A stretch of 64,000 nt of DNA from Echinarachnius parma (GCA_037951105.1 JBAMJV010001795.1:103098-167097), one strand, 5' to 3'. Counted from the stretch's first letter, positions 47,508 to 59,485 are shown. Notes: generated by a model not told the origin, from the letters alone. Translations and numbers: made by a program.

Positions 47508-49155
47508 AGAGGTAGTAGAGATTTGGTAAGGCTGAGCTTTAGTAACCAAATCCTGCACAATATAACTTCAAATTAATAGTAATTATAACCCCATCATGCT
47601 TGGAAGGCATAGAAAATTACAAACGACTAATTAAAATGCCTGTTATCATCAGGGGCGTCGATCCTGGGGGGGCAGGGGGGGGGGGGGGGGCGGTCGCCCC
47701 CCCAATGAAAATATTGGGGGGCGAACATATCATTTCGCCCCCCCAATAATTCCGAAAATGAGGAAGAAAAACATCGAGTGATATAATGGCAAAGAGGGGA
47801 AAGACACATTTATCAATAATTAATCTTCAAAATAGCCGTTTTTTAGTTTGAAAAGGACTGTAAATCTCTTTTTTGCCGCGCGCTTCGCGCGCATACAGTT
47901 TCTCATATTGCAAGTTTCATTTTGGTTGCGGGAACTCACCTTTCGAAATGTGTTGGGCAGTGTCATTTCTTCTCAAACGCACACCTCAAACGAAGTTTAT
48001 TAAACCCTCATATATAGATAGCACACCGTCACAGAAAATAAAATAATCTGAAATATATCTTTCAGTCAATTCGGTCCATATGCGCTGAACACAAATCAAA
48101 TTGGAATATCATGCCCCCCCCCCCCCCCCCCCCCCCCCACATTTGAAAGTGGAGGAGATTGTCCCCCTCCCTTTGTCATTATGTATGTTTGGTTTCATAC
48201 TCATATACTTCATATTACGTGAAATTTCTGTCTCAGATGTGCACCAAATCGCACAATTTCACGCCCAAAAATACAAAAGCTCCCTACTGTGGGAGGGGGA
48301 CACCCCCTCCCACACCCTCCCCCGCTCGGTCGATTCGCTTCCTCGCAATGTCTCTCCTCCACTTTTGAGAAGTTGTTGACTTAGTTTGCTTAGATTCATG
48401 GGAGCCCAATGCCCTAGACTATATCGATGGCTCTATAGTATACAGGATCACGTGGATCCATCTCATGCAAGGCTCAATCTTTTTCTCGCTATGCTCTTTA
48501 AAAATACGTTACGAGTAGGTTCACTATTTTATACAATTTTAACACCCATGATAGGAGTTGCACATGTCTGAAATCTAAAAGCTTCCGGGGGCTCCGCCCC
48601 CTGGACCCCCATTATTGTCCCCAAATGTGGGTGCCCCCCAAATTCAGGTCTTCGAGCCATCAAGACACTTTCAATGAGCGCAAAATAAATGTGGGGCTTT
48701 TAGCTCTCTTAGTGGTCACTCTGGAAAAAATTTCAAATTTCGCCCCCCCAATCGCAAAAACGGATCGACGCCCCTGGTTATCATTCAAAAGGAGCCATTA
48801 AAACACGAGAGGCCACTTTCTAAAAAAGCATTGGATTCAACCATTCGACATACACAATTATGCATGTGTCGTTTTGTTGAAATAATGATTAGATAGAGAC
48901 ATCATCAACAACTATTTAAAAACCTCTTTAGAACATTTTTGAAAAAGTGTGTGCTCTTTAAAAAATAAAAAATAAATCATCGAATAAATCTGGGCCCCCG
49001 ATTGATTCCAATTGGATATATTAAATTATATTTCAGACATTTCTTAACCGATTTAAATCAAATAAAGTTTATTTTGTCATTAAAATTCAGTTTTTCATTA
49101 TCTCACAACAAATATTCTCGCACAGCGCCCTCTATACCAAAACTGAACTACCTCT
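47508..49155 (-). mobile_element. TTAA MITE family T1, copy e, split by hAT
   Basis: It starts after TTAA at 47504-47507 (AGAGGTAGTAGAGATTTGGTA) and ends AACTGAACTACCTCT at 49155. The interior matches copy a inverted. It is interrupted at 47650-48776 by a hAT-type element. Confidence 0.9.
47650..48776. mobile_element. Non-autonomous hAT element, family H1, copy 1
   Basis: The termini CAGGGGCGTCGATCC and GGATCGACGCCCCTG are perfect inverted repeats, flanked by the 8-bp duplication GTTATCAT (47642-47649, 48777-48784). The host MITE sequence is restored on removal. The interior has long G and C runs, GCGCGCTTCGCGCGC at about 47878, and CTTCCGGGGGCTCCGCCCCC near 48583. No transposase was found. 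Confidence 0.96.
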
Positions 49156-49159
49156 TTAG

Positions 49160-50014
49160 TACTTGCTACTTGTTTCTATAAAGTCATAATCATAATGCAT
49201 ATAAAGTAAATTGTCACAAAGTGAATTTCGATGTTTAACAAACAAACGATCATATCACAGGGATGACAAACATAATTATTCTGAATCAACAACCATCGGG
49301 AAGCCTGATTATTTTCCTTTATTATGACACCAAATATGTATATTTTTCAAATTACCATCATACTTTAAACAAATATTTTACAACTATACATACCAGTTTT
49401 GAGACATACACAGTATAATCAATTAAGTCTGGCTAATGTAAGTCAATGGCATGTCTGCGGAGGAGGAAGACACGCTCCCCCTCCCCTGCCCCTCTTCCCA
49501 ATAATTTGACAAAAACTAGTGGTTATTACTCATACCTTATCATATTCATAATTAATACAAGAAACAAGGGCAGGTTTCGGATTTTTAAATTTCCATTTCT
49601 TTCAAAATATATTTATATATTATAGATATATAAATGTTCATATTATTATTGTTCAATTGTCTGCGGGATAACTTTAGCCGTGTTTATAGTGAATATCAAT
49701 TTGCATTTTTGCTCATATCTCAGCCAAAAACTATCCGGTTAACGCAAGGTTTTTACGCCTTTTGCGGACATATCAGACCACACCAATACACATCCGAGTT
49801 TTGAAAAGCAGCGGATCAAATTAAATTTGCATAATGGCGAAGTTCGACAAAAAGCGTCTGTGATTGGTAAAAATTTCTCACCATCGATATTCAGCTTTAC
49901 GTTCGCAAAATTATGATCGATAGCGTGTAAACAAAAGTAAAAAGTCCTAAATAAGTCCTAGTAAAAGTCCAAAAGTAAAAAGTGATGACGTTTATTTTTT
50001 TTTAATGACCCTTT
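49160..50014. other. No supported feature
   Basis: AT-rich. A short internal repetition of agtaaaaagt/agtcc words occurs at 49936-49985. Nothing else was recognised. Confidence 0.4.
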
Positions 50015-50018
50015 TTAA

Positions 50019-50674
50019 AGGGGCCCTGCAACCCAAATGCATGTTGACCTCTGTTCATCTGTATTAGTGTACACATTCAATATTTGTAAACGGTTTGACC
50101 CAAATATGTTTTGTATATTTTTTAACATTTTATCATTTATTTGTCTTCATGTTGCTAAGCCCCACCTCCTAAAAAACCCTCCAGAGCAAATTCTATTGTT
50201 GACCTGCAGTGACATCATTTGTCAATCACTGGTCAGCTACCATGAGATTAACAAAAGATGAAAGTACAAAAGGAACATCCACACAAAAGCATGCCCTGCA
50301 TACCTCCATGCAATAGCTTAGACAGTGCTTTTCTTCTGACATAGCAACAGCTATTGTAATTGAAGTTGTGTGAGTTGGTATTCTATTCAACCGTTTGATG
50401 CTATTGTGATTAGCCTAATCGTTGTGTACTTTCATCTTTTGTTAATCTCATGGTAGCTGACCAGTGATTGACAAATGATGTCACTGCAGGTCAACAATAG
50501 AATTTGCTCTGGAGGGTTTTTTAGGAGGTGGGGCTTAGCAACATGAAGACAAATAAATGATAAAATGTTTAAAAATATACAAAACATATTTGGGTCCAAC
50601 TGTTTACAAATATTGAATGTGTACACTAATACAGATGAACAGAGGTCAACATGCATTTGGGTTGCAGGGCCCCT
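50019..50674. mobile_element. TTAA-flanked MITE with ~245-bp near-identical arms
   Basis: The ends AGGGGCCCTGCAACCCAAAT and the complement are flanked by TTAA at 50015-50018 and 50675-50678. The two arms (to about 50265 and from about 50428) translate to the same 74-residue frame in opposite directions, with only a couple of differences, which shows recent arm homogeneity rather than a real gene. Confidence 0.95.
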
Positions 50675-50700
50675 TTAAAGGGATAGTTGAGTTCTGGTAA

Positions 50701-51823
50701 GGGAAGGCGTCAAATTCATCACTGCCGTCCCGCTGCAGGATCCCGCTTGGGCCCGAGCCTGGCCGATCGGCGGGCCGCAGTATACCGCAGAACGCTTGAA
50801 ACCGATTTTGTTTGAGGACGGAAATGTACATGCATGGTCTTACCGCGGGGGAACGATATCGTTCCGCCGCGGGAGGCCGCGCCCAGGGCCCCGCCACCGT
50901 ACGTACGTACGTCGGTGGTTTCACGTGCGTACGTATGAGAGTAATTGGACGTACACACTTTGTCTAGCTCATGCATGGCCTTCCGCGGCCTAGCTACTAT
51001 GCCGCGCCCTGGGCCTGGCCTGTCGATGCTGTTATTGTTAGCGTGATCCCCCTGGCCCTCAGGTGACATAACATCGATAGCTGACGCAACGAACTCTAGC
51101 TCTGGTCAATTTTCAGCCTTTTTTGAAATAAGGTATGTATTTAACGCTACCCAGATTTGTTTGTATATTGACTCGTTTGTGTAAAAGACTAACGTCTACT
51201 CTAGCCGGAGCAAACCAAGGGCAAGGAAAGTATTGTCGGATTGCGGATGACTGTCACGTTCAAGATTTCGTAATGAATGTGATGATGAGATCGAGATAGA
51301 TTGATCTGATAATGTCTGGCCCCGCACTCCGGGCCGCACTCCAGCAGAGATTAGCGTATAGCATATGCAAGGCATTCTGATTTCTGAGTATGATTTGGTG
51401 GCTCTATACAAGACCTAGCTACTCGAATCTTCCATCACACCAATATACGTAACATGTACGTACACTACACATGGCGGTGCGTGTGTACGTGGATATCGTG
51501 CAGACTGCATGTATACGGTTCGAGTACCGTACACGTACCAACGTAGGTACGTGTACGGTACTCGTACATATGTGTACATGCGCAATGCATGCGGCAATAA
51601 TGATCTGGTAATTCGCGCGCAAGAATCGGGATCCCGCGGCCCGCCGCTTAGAGGTCCGCTGCGTCGGGACGAATTCCTCTCCACAGCTGGTGACAGCTGA
51701 TCGGGAAGCCGCGGCGTACCGCTATGAACGTTCAAACCCGCAGATTCGAATACGAATACGCGATCTAATCGTCCCAAGCGAGATCCCGCGGTAGGACGAT
51801 AGTGACCAATTTGACGCCTCCCC
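50701..51823. mobile_element. 1.1-kb element with TAA duplication (Harbinger-like)
   Basis: The ends GGGAAGGCGTCAAATT and AATTTGACGCCTCCCC are flanked by TAA at 50698-50700 and 51824-51826. A 3-bp TAA duplication with G-rich ends fits PIF/Harbinger. The interior is much more GC-rich than the surroundings, with cgtacgtacgtacgtcgg near 50899 and a perfect hairpin at 51521-51564. Frames on both strands look like by-products of composition. Confidence 0.88.
51521..51564. repeat. Perfect 19-bp hairpin, 6-nt loop
   Basis: The arm CGAGTACCGTACACGTACC (51521-51539) pairs exactly with 51546-51564 around aacgta. It is the centre of a longer, imperfect symmetry reaching gcatgtatac / gtacatgc. Confidence 0.95.
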
Positions 51824-52725
51824 TAAAGAGAGTACAGTTTTGGTCAAACTGCATTTTAGTAACCCAAACCTGCACCATAACATTACAAACTAATAGTTAT
51901 TACTCTACCATGCTTGAAAATAAATCAAAATTGCAAACGACTAAGTTAAAAGCATTTTATCATTCAAACAGTGCCATTCCAACTCAAGATGGCGCTCTCT
52001 AAAATCTCATTGGTTTAGACCATCTAAAATATTGTGCATGTGAAGGTTCGAAAAAATAGTGATTAGATAGAGAGATAATCAACAACTATTAAAAAACTTC
52101 TTTTGAAAATGTTTGAAAAGAGGAAGCATTTAAAAAAAATTCTAACGGTTGGTTCAAAATTGTCTTATATTTGTGGTGCCCCCATTTATTATAAATGGTT
52201 ACGTTTGTGAATATTTCAGCCATTTCTGAACCAATTTGGATCAAATAAAGTTTATTATGTAGCTAAAATATTATGCTCTTTCAAATTTTACACTCACTTT
52301 TTCATTATCTCACAAAAAATTATTTGATGTAGCGCCCTCTCTACCAAAACTCAACTATCCCTTTAATTGGGTGTTATGTTTTTTATTAATATTTATTGAT
52401 GGAGCTTCTTCTTAGCGTTACGACTCGGGCAAAAGGAAACGTCATTGAAATATTGTTATAGCACAGCCATTTTGTAATCCGTAATCTGAAACTACTAAAT
52501 GAATACTGATTTGCTAAAATTATTTTGGTGAAATGAAATAGTACAATTAATTTTAACTTTAAATCCTTTTCAGAATATATATACCCCCTGATATATGATA
52601 ATTACAAACTAGGCCCATAGCTAGAGAAGGGGGTGCGGGGGAGCACTTAACGGGGGTGTGCCTCACGGAACACTGAAATGGGGGTCTTAAGAGCTGACTA
52701 CAACCACAAAATATAGGGTCTTTCA

Positions 52726-52873
52726 GTGGCGTAGCGACGTGCCACCCGCGACCCCCCCCCCATCCAATAGAAAACATAAGGGGACATTAACAACAACAAA
52801 AACAAATACATAAGGTGTGCCCCCTCCCCCCCCCCCCCCCCCCCCCCCCCCCAATCAGTCCGACCACGGCACT
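52726..52873. mobile_element. ~150-bp hAT-like remnant with poly-C
   Basis: AGTGGCGTAGCGACGTGCC at the left and GTCCGACCACGGCACT at the right are imperfect inverted ends. The flanks ggtctttc and ggtctttg agree in 7 of 8 positions, as expected for an aged hAT duplication. A C run of about 25 bases occupies 52827-52851. Confidence 0.65.
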
Positions 52874-53455
52874 GGTCTTTGGAGCTACAAGGACCCTGAC
52901 AAAGAAGACATTAAGGAGCAGACTAAAAAATACATGGATTTTGAGCTACCAAAGACCTACGTAGCCTCCAATGGTGGTCCAAGAGCTGACTAAAAGAAGA
53001 AGAATGGACTTGGCGCTACTCAAATACCTAGCCAATTAAAACAAAAAACATTATGGGGGTCTATACTGCCGTCCCATGACAAAAGGAAGCAACTCTGAAT
53101 TTATCAAAATTTGGGGTATTTTTTGTATGCTCTACATGATGGTGAATAAATTGAGGTCACATGACCCCTAATTTCCGAAATATAGATATATCAAAAGGAA
53201 GCAACTCTAAAGATTTCCTCATAAAACACTGACAAAAGGAAGCAACTCAATCAGCCAATCACCTATCAGCATGGAAGTGGCATGTGTGCATTGATCTCCC
53301 AATCAGCCAATCAGAGCGCGCCTAAGTGCAGCTCACTTTTCTCCTTGAATGTCTGTCAACCACTGCACCAGAATTGATACAGAAAATGCTGAAATTCGCT
53401 GGTCTGTTTGCACATCTGAAGGAAACGTTAGTGTATTTTGACTGAAGTATATATT

Positions 53456-54072
53456 ATACAGATATTGACTGTCTTGAGGGGCAATATAACATTTGAGATC
53501 CTCGAGGGAAGTTATATTTGTGTCGAGGGACATTATATTTTTCCGAAGCGCGTAGCGCTGAGGAAAAATATAGTATTCCAAGACAAAAATATAACTCCCC
53601 CAAGGGAAATGAAATGTTATATGGTTCCCGAAGGAAAAAGTCAATATCTGTTATATTATGATGACCTATATAGATACAAATCAAGATAAATATAAATTTG
53701 GTGTTGAAATAATATTATGGACAAGGGAAAATCATTAGATTAAATGGAAATCCTTCCAGTAGAACAGACGTGTTATTATCGAAATGCTGTGCAAAATGCT
53801 TCTTTATTCGAACTTCCTTTCAAATTTACTTTCGGATCGCGCAATCTCCGTAGAAAGCTTAACAACGCTGCGCGTGCCAGGATGCTAATACGCGCACATT
53901 GTTCATCTTCACACACCCATTGTGACGTAAATTACGTCACCGGTCAATATAACGCCGTTATATTGACCGGTGACGTAATTTACTGGTCAATATAACGCTT
54001 CTCATCCTTGTAGCGATGGTCACGTGACAGCATTTTGACCAATCGCACACCAGTATCTTTATAGGTCATATA
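53456..54072. mobile_element. ~617-bp insertion in transposon copy 2
   Basis: Copy 1 reads straight through this site (tatatatatac near 981), so the segment is a later insertion into a TA-rich target. Its first part is a foldback with cagatattgactgt (53458) against agtcaatatctg (53640), and a GCGCGTAGCGC-type centre near 53547. The second part contains a perfect palindrome at 53927-53983. Short frames on both strands reflect the symmetry. Confidence 0.85.
53927..53983. repeat. Perfect 57-bp palindrome with TGACGTAA sites
   Basis: 28-bp arms (start GTAAATTACGTCACCGGTCA) meet around a single C. Each arm holds an ATTACGTCA/TGACGTAA sequence resembling a CRE half-type site. A third copy of ggtcaatataacg follows at 53985-53997. 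Confidence 0.95.
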
Positions 54073-54269
54073 ATATATACATTTAAAACCCATTTCATTT
54101 ATCAATCAAAGTGCTGACTGTGAATAAAAAATATAACGTTTTCTTTTTTTTTCACAGCACAAGTTCTGATGCTATGTGTTTATTATTGTCCCACATGTAG
54201 ACTTTTGTGTGAGGAATTTTGCAGAAAATGATTAACTTGATGAAATGTTGTTTTACCTGGCTTTGCCAA

Positions 54270-54880
54270 TGACTCACACACAAACACAAACACACACACA
54301 CATATGTACACACATACACGTACACACACATACAAACACACGCATGCAAACACACACACACACAGACACACACACACACACATATACGCACACATACAGA
54401 CATACGCGCAAACACACACACACACGCGCACAAACACACATACACACACACACACAAGCAAACACACAAGCAAACGCACAGACACACCTACACACACACA
54501 CGCACTCACACACAGAAACACGCACACGGCACAGCCACACACACACACGCACACACACACTTACAAACGCACACAACACACACGCGCACACACACACACG
54601 TACGCACACAAACACACGCATGCAAACACACACAAATATATGCACACAGACATACATACGTGCAAACATACGCACATATACACACGCATACACACAAACA
54701 CGCATACACAAACACGCATATATACACATACATGAGTAGATACACACTAACACATACACACACACACACATACTCACATGCACTCACACACACGCATACA
54801 TACACATATATTTGCACATAAATATACACACAAACGTATATACACATGGATACACACACACACGCACGTACTCACACAAT
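54270..54880 (+). repeat. Compound (CA)n array
   Basis: Reverse complement of the array at 1-790, but about 150 bp shorter. It is the core of transposon copy 2. All long frames here are repeat artefacts. Confidence 0.95.
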
Positions 54881-55196
54881 ACTGACTTCTTAGATTATCA
54901 AGAGTTGCTTCCTTTTGTCATTGGATTACGCGTGCAAATATTCAAGATATACTGTGACAAAAGGAAGTATGCTGCTGAATTTGCATAAAACAATGATTTT
55001 ACAAATCAAAACATATCAATCCGAAATGCCTTCTCTGAGTACATTATAAAACATGTCATACCTGGGAATTAGGATGTTATGTTTGAGAGGTCAGAAAGAA
55101 AAACATATTTTCTTCATTTACTAAGAAACTCATTCCACAGAGTTGCTTCCTTTGGTCATGGGACGGCAGTATAGTGGTGAAGTGTGATGTCATAAA

Positions 55197-55525
55197 TGAT
55201 GTCATAAACATTTTGTTTAGAATTTTTAAATTTGGACTTCATTTTCAGAAAGAATAGGTTACGTATTGGCTAAGATATGTCCATCCGAATGAATTGTTTG
55301 TCAATGGGCAATCAGTGTTATAGTGCACTGGTTCATACATTTATGAACCAGTGTACTATAACACTGATTGCCCATTGACAAAAAAAATATTCGGATGGAC
55401 ATATCTTAGCCAATACGTACGTAACCTAGTCCTTTGATTTTCAGTATTTGGACATTATTTGTTAATATGCTTTTTCTGAAAAAGTCCAAATTTGAAAATT
55501 CTAAAAAAGCGTTTTTATGACATCA
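55197..55525. mobile_element. ~329-bp foldback element
   Basis: TGATGTCATAAACATTTT (55197) pairs with the AAAGCGTTTTTATGACATCA end (55525). An inner stem of about 80 bp (ggttacgtattggctaagat ... ) closes on a loop at tacattta near 55335. It starts 24 bp beyond the end of the preceding transposon. Confidence 0.9.
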
Positions 55526-56347
55526 TGGCACTCTTTGGTCACAGCCCGAACTAAGGTATCTGTGCCATTAATGGCTCTTGCAAGAACATCCCATGGCATG
55601 CTAAAAAAGGGATCGTGTCAGAGTGAGAAGCAGGCATGGTACCTTCGCGCCCTCCAGCGATATACACCTTCGCCCCACTTAGAAAATACCCGGGCGCCAC
55701 CCCTGCATCTTCCGATTGGCTTTGTGGAGCCCTAACTACCTAATGGAGTGGGCACACGATGCTTGCGACGACCTGCAACAGCCTGCAACAGGACAATAGA
55801 ACTTATGAAGGGCCGATTATGTTCGAAATAACTGGACGTTACAACAGAATGGAAATATCGCAATAAATTCGGTCTAATTCCCAATTATAGCCATAAATAG
55901 GTTTTGTGTATTACATTTAGGCTAAAGTAAACCTAACATGTTATTTACCGTGCTTGATAAGCATCATAAGCCTGGTTTTGGGTTGTCGATCGAACAATAG
56001 CACGACTGGTCACGAGGAACGCATGCGCCGTGTGTTCTCTTGCGACGGCAGGTTCCCGTCGCAAGTCTTGTCGCAAGGTTTTTGAACATCAAAAAGTCGG
56101 TTCAAAATCCGTTGCGATCAAAACAATATATAGAAGCGAGAGAGAAAGAGTATGCGGTGATTGTGGTGATTGCGGTTATTACGGTGGCTTCATCTTACCC
56201 TATTGACCTATTGAAATTGCATCCATGGCAAATATTCATGGTTTGGTAGACAATACTTAATCCTGAATACTTCAGGCAAGTCTCGTCGCATGCGGTGACC
56301 TATTGAAATCGTATCCATGGCAACGATGCATTGTTTGGTAGACAATG

Positions 56348-58838
56348 GGGCAATTCCACGGTAACGGAAGGACATTCAGACACAATTTTGGAACTTCAAT
56401 CAAATAATTCCAGGATCCTGCTTTTGAATTTTTATTCTAAATGGCATGTTTTTGATCCTTGTTGGGACACCTTTGATTTCCACTATTTCTAAAATTTTTA
56501 CCGCATTATGTAAATTAGATATGGACACTAATGAGGCCGGTAACGGAAGGACGCCAAAATGGACATGGATTTTCAAGTCTTTTAGTTATGACCCAATCTC
56601 CGTGAAGTTACGAGGTTTATCATGTTAAGTTGGCTACTAGTCAATTTCCTTATGTTCACAGAGTATAACACCACCTTTTAAGAAAAATATCTACATTGGT
56701 ATATTAATTATGAGAAATTAATTACTCCAGTGTTCGGTAACGGAAGGACGGTAACGGAAGGACCTCTGAAAAGTCTATTGGAATTGTACAATAAAATTAA
56801 TTTTGAAATTTAAAGACCATTTATGAGAAGGAAACATCTCTTTTGTGGTCTAAAATGAGTTTGTATCATAGATAGCATATGGACATCACAAGCATTTACA
56901 TTTCTATTTTTTTCTTACTATATTTCATGCTCCAATGGCTCTTATTCATGGTCAATCCATGGTAACGGAAGGACACTCAGACACAAATTGTCAACTTTAA
57001 GAAAGACATTTATAGATACTTGTGTTGTTAGAACAGTCTATTTTGATAACAATACTTCCAAAACATACAGTTTTAAGGTCCCATAATTTTTTTTTTTTTT
57101 TAAATCTCCGCACAATATTGAATATGCATACAAATGAGGTCGGTAACGGAAGGACACTAAAATGGACATGGTTTTGTTATCAAATCAGTTTTAACTAAAA
57201 CTCTGTGATATTAAATAATACAAAATATTTTAAGGGTACACATTTCATTCTCTGAAGGGTTAAGAAGAATTTACTTGTTCTTTGATTAAAATTTGTCCGC
57301 AGATATTTGAGTTATTTCACACAAAGCGGACCAATGTTCGGTAACGGAAGGACATAATGGACTATAATGTATGATATGACACAGTAGGGTCATTCCATGA
57401 AATCACCTTTAAAAAAATTGAAAATTTTCATCGCAGCCCCCTTCAAATTTGCTAATATTTGGTATGTATGATATTTCAACCTTTAAAAGCGCAAATATTT
57501 AAGTTTTAGCCCAATCCGCCCAATGGTTTTGGCGCTATGGTCGATTCTTATGGGGGAGTTTTGTAAGAAATGGGCGTGGGCACCATTTTTCAAATGGCCA
57601 TTGTCCATTAACCGTTGGGTCAATTTATTTTGTAAAGGTGTCATTGGACTGGGGATGTTATGTGCAATCCATTTATGCCATTTGTGTTCATGCATGAGCG
57701 AGTTTGGATACGATAACCTTTGACCTTAGATTTTGACCTTCCGTTTTACCTCGTGGATCAAATAATTTTGAGAATTTTTTTTGCTTAAATCTTGGCTTGA
57801 TATAATTTCTACAACATATGAAAGAATTGGAGATATGTTATTTCTTGCTTTTTCTACAGCCTTGTTTTTAGTTTGCAAATTTCATGTAAAATTTAATTAT
57901 TTTAGACCTACACCCATGTCCAAGAATTCTATAGGGGTGTATTGTATACAAAAAAGACCTATTCAAAGTCATGATCAGAGCCTATTCACACCCTGGCTCA
58001 CCACAGTTAAATAGACCTACTAATCCCCATACAATAGAAATCCAGACAAATGGCATCATGGTACAAGGGCCCTGTTGCAGAAAGAGATAAAATCAATTGT
58101 GAGCCAGATCAAATGTTCTAAATGCACAAATCTGATTGGTTGAAACACAGAAAATTACTAGTCTGACCACGCTACGCCACTGATAGCTGGCCATTGCAGG
58201 TATTGTCTCATTATTTTGGGTTTTCATATATGAGAGACAAATTTTTGAACATAAATTTTGTCATAATATGTAATATGAGGTACCTTGTCCATCTGTTACC
58301 ATGTGTATGGTAACGGAAAGGACATTTTCTTTTTTTATTTATTAATTAATGAAGAAACAATGAGTAATACAATTGTTAGCAATGGGAAGGCCTACTTGAA
58401 CTTGCTTTGCACTGAAGATTGGTCTGCTCTCTAACAATTATGTGAGCCACAAAATTAAAAATATTGATTTTTCGGTAACGGAAGGACATTTTCATAGGCT
58501 GAAAATAAGAAGTCATTGAAGCATAACAAATCAAATAAATCATAAAAATTTACTGTTTTACGAAATGGTCATATCTCAGGAGTCAGAATAATGTTTTTAA
58601 GGCTTAACTGGGGAAATATAAAACAAACACAGGATCAAAACACTTTTTCACAAAAATGTCAAATTTGTGGGGTTCAATTATGGTTATAAAGTTATTATAA
58701 AAAAAACAACTAAAATTATGTAAAACTAAAATTTTCTCATTGAATTCCAAAAATATAGAATTTAAGCTTTGATTTGATACCAAATTTGTATCATAAAAAT
58801 TCTTGTAAATTTTTTTTTTTTTTGGCGTGGAATTGCCC
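56348..58838. mobile_element. 2.5-kb element carrying GGTAACGGAAGGAC array
   Basis: The ends GGGCAATTCCACG (56348-56360) and CGTGGAATTGCCC (58826-58838) are exact 13-bp inverted repeats, flanked by AATG on both sides (56344-56347, 58839-58842). The outer sequence cttaatcctgaatact (56258) and gatttatcctgaatact (58841) suggests the target lay in a short local repeat. There is no transposase. Four-bp duplications occur in several superfamilies, so none is assigned. Confidence 0.75.
56360..58487 (+). repeat. Nine GGTAACGGAAGGAC boxes in two ~601-bp units
   Basis: Boxes start at 56360, 56539, 56736, 56750, 56961, 57142, 57340, 58309 (one extra A) and 58474, all in the same orientation. The first and second units have boxes at offsets 0/179/376 and 0/181/379, with matching contexts (ggacAnTCAGACACAA; atgaggycgg...; tgttcgg...). 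Spacer DNA between the boxes is much more diverged than the boxes themselves. Confidence 0.93.
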
Positions 58839-59379
58839 AATGATTTATCCTGAATACTCCTGGCAAGCCTCTAGATATTTCTGCTTTTCATCAAAAGTTA
58901 TTTATTCTCATTACACACCCTCACCATTGAAAGGGAGGTATTCAACCGACATATTAGTATTGTCATGATTGGGATTGGCATCCACGTGACAACGAAGGTG
59001 GGGGGGGGGGGATTTCGGCTATTGCGCTCTTGGGTCCTTCATGTCCCACAGTTATTATTGTTGTTGTTTTCTCCCTTGTTTACCGCGGTAATTTATATTT
59101 GGCCCATTGGGGGTCTTTGTATGAGCTAAAAGCCAAAAGCTTGCACCACGTCCTATGTTTATATTTTGCAACATTTGTCTTTGATATGGCTCCATTACTC
59201 AGGCTAAATTCATAATAAGCTTGGTGCACTAATACTAGGGTAGCTCACCGCTAGCATGCTCCTCGGGGAGTAGAGGATGTGTACAATGCTGGTCTGACGC
59301 TCAGAGACTATTATTATTAATTATTATTAAATAATATTATTGTTATAATTATCAATATTACTATTATAATTATTATTAG

Positions 59380-59380
<1 letters not shown>

Positions 59381-59465
<85 letters not shown>

Positions 59466-59485
59466 ATAGTAGTAGTAGTAGTAGT
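59381..59485 (+). repeat. (AGT)n microsatellite
   Basis: About 34 AGT/TAG units with one interruption. The poly-Thr/poly-Tyr type frame over it is an artefact. Confidence 0.97.

Larger units (their letters stand above)
50679..52362 (-). mobile_element. TTAA MITE family T1, copy f, split by insertion
   Basis: It follows directly on TTAA at 50675-50678, which also closes the preceding MITE, and ends before TTAA at 52363-52366. The interior matches copy b in the same orientation. It is interrupted at 50701-51823. Confidence 0.93.
53064..55171 (+). mobile_element. TA-flanked DNA transposon, copy 2 (complete, 2.1 kb)
   Basis: The inverted ends TACTGCCGTCCCATGAC (53064) and GTC(A)TGGGACGGCAGTA (to 55171) are flanked by TA at 53062-53063 and 55172-55173. 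Inside are repeated AGTTGCTTCC(TTT) boxes in both senses (53089, 53197, 53234, 54900, 54960, 55140), then the CA array. No transposase is visible. Copy 1 at 1-1389 lies in the opposite orientation about 53 kb away. The many internal boxes might be transposase-binding repeats; that is inference. Confidence 0.92.

Noticed and set aside
50037-50656. Two identical 74-residue proteins on opposite strands
   Set aside because: They are the two arms of one palindromic MITE; no homology or codon bias indicates a gene.
53333-53689. Frames with GNITFE/KYNFPRGS-type repeats
   Set aside because: They arise from the internal symmetry of the 617-bp insertion, appear on both strands, and lack an extended frame.
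59225-59310. tRNA-like sequence (ctcaccgctagcatg ... ggtctgacgctcagagac)
   Set aside because: No cloverleaf with paired acceptor stem and no matching A and B boxes could be built.
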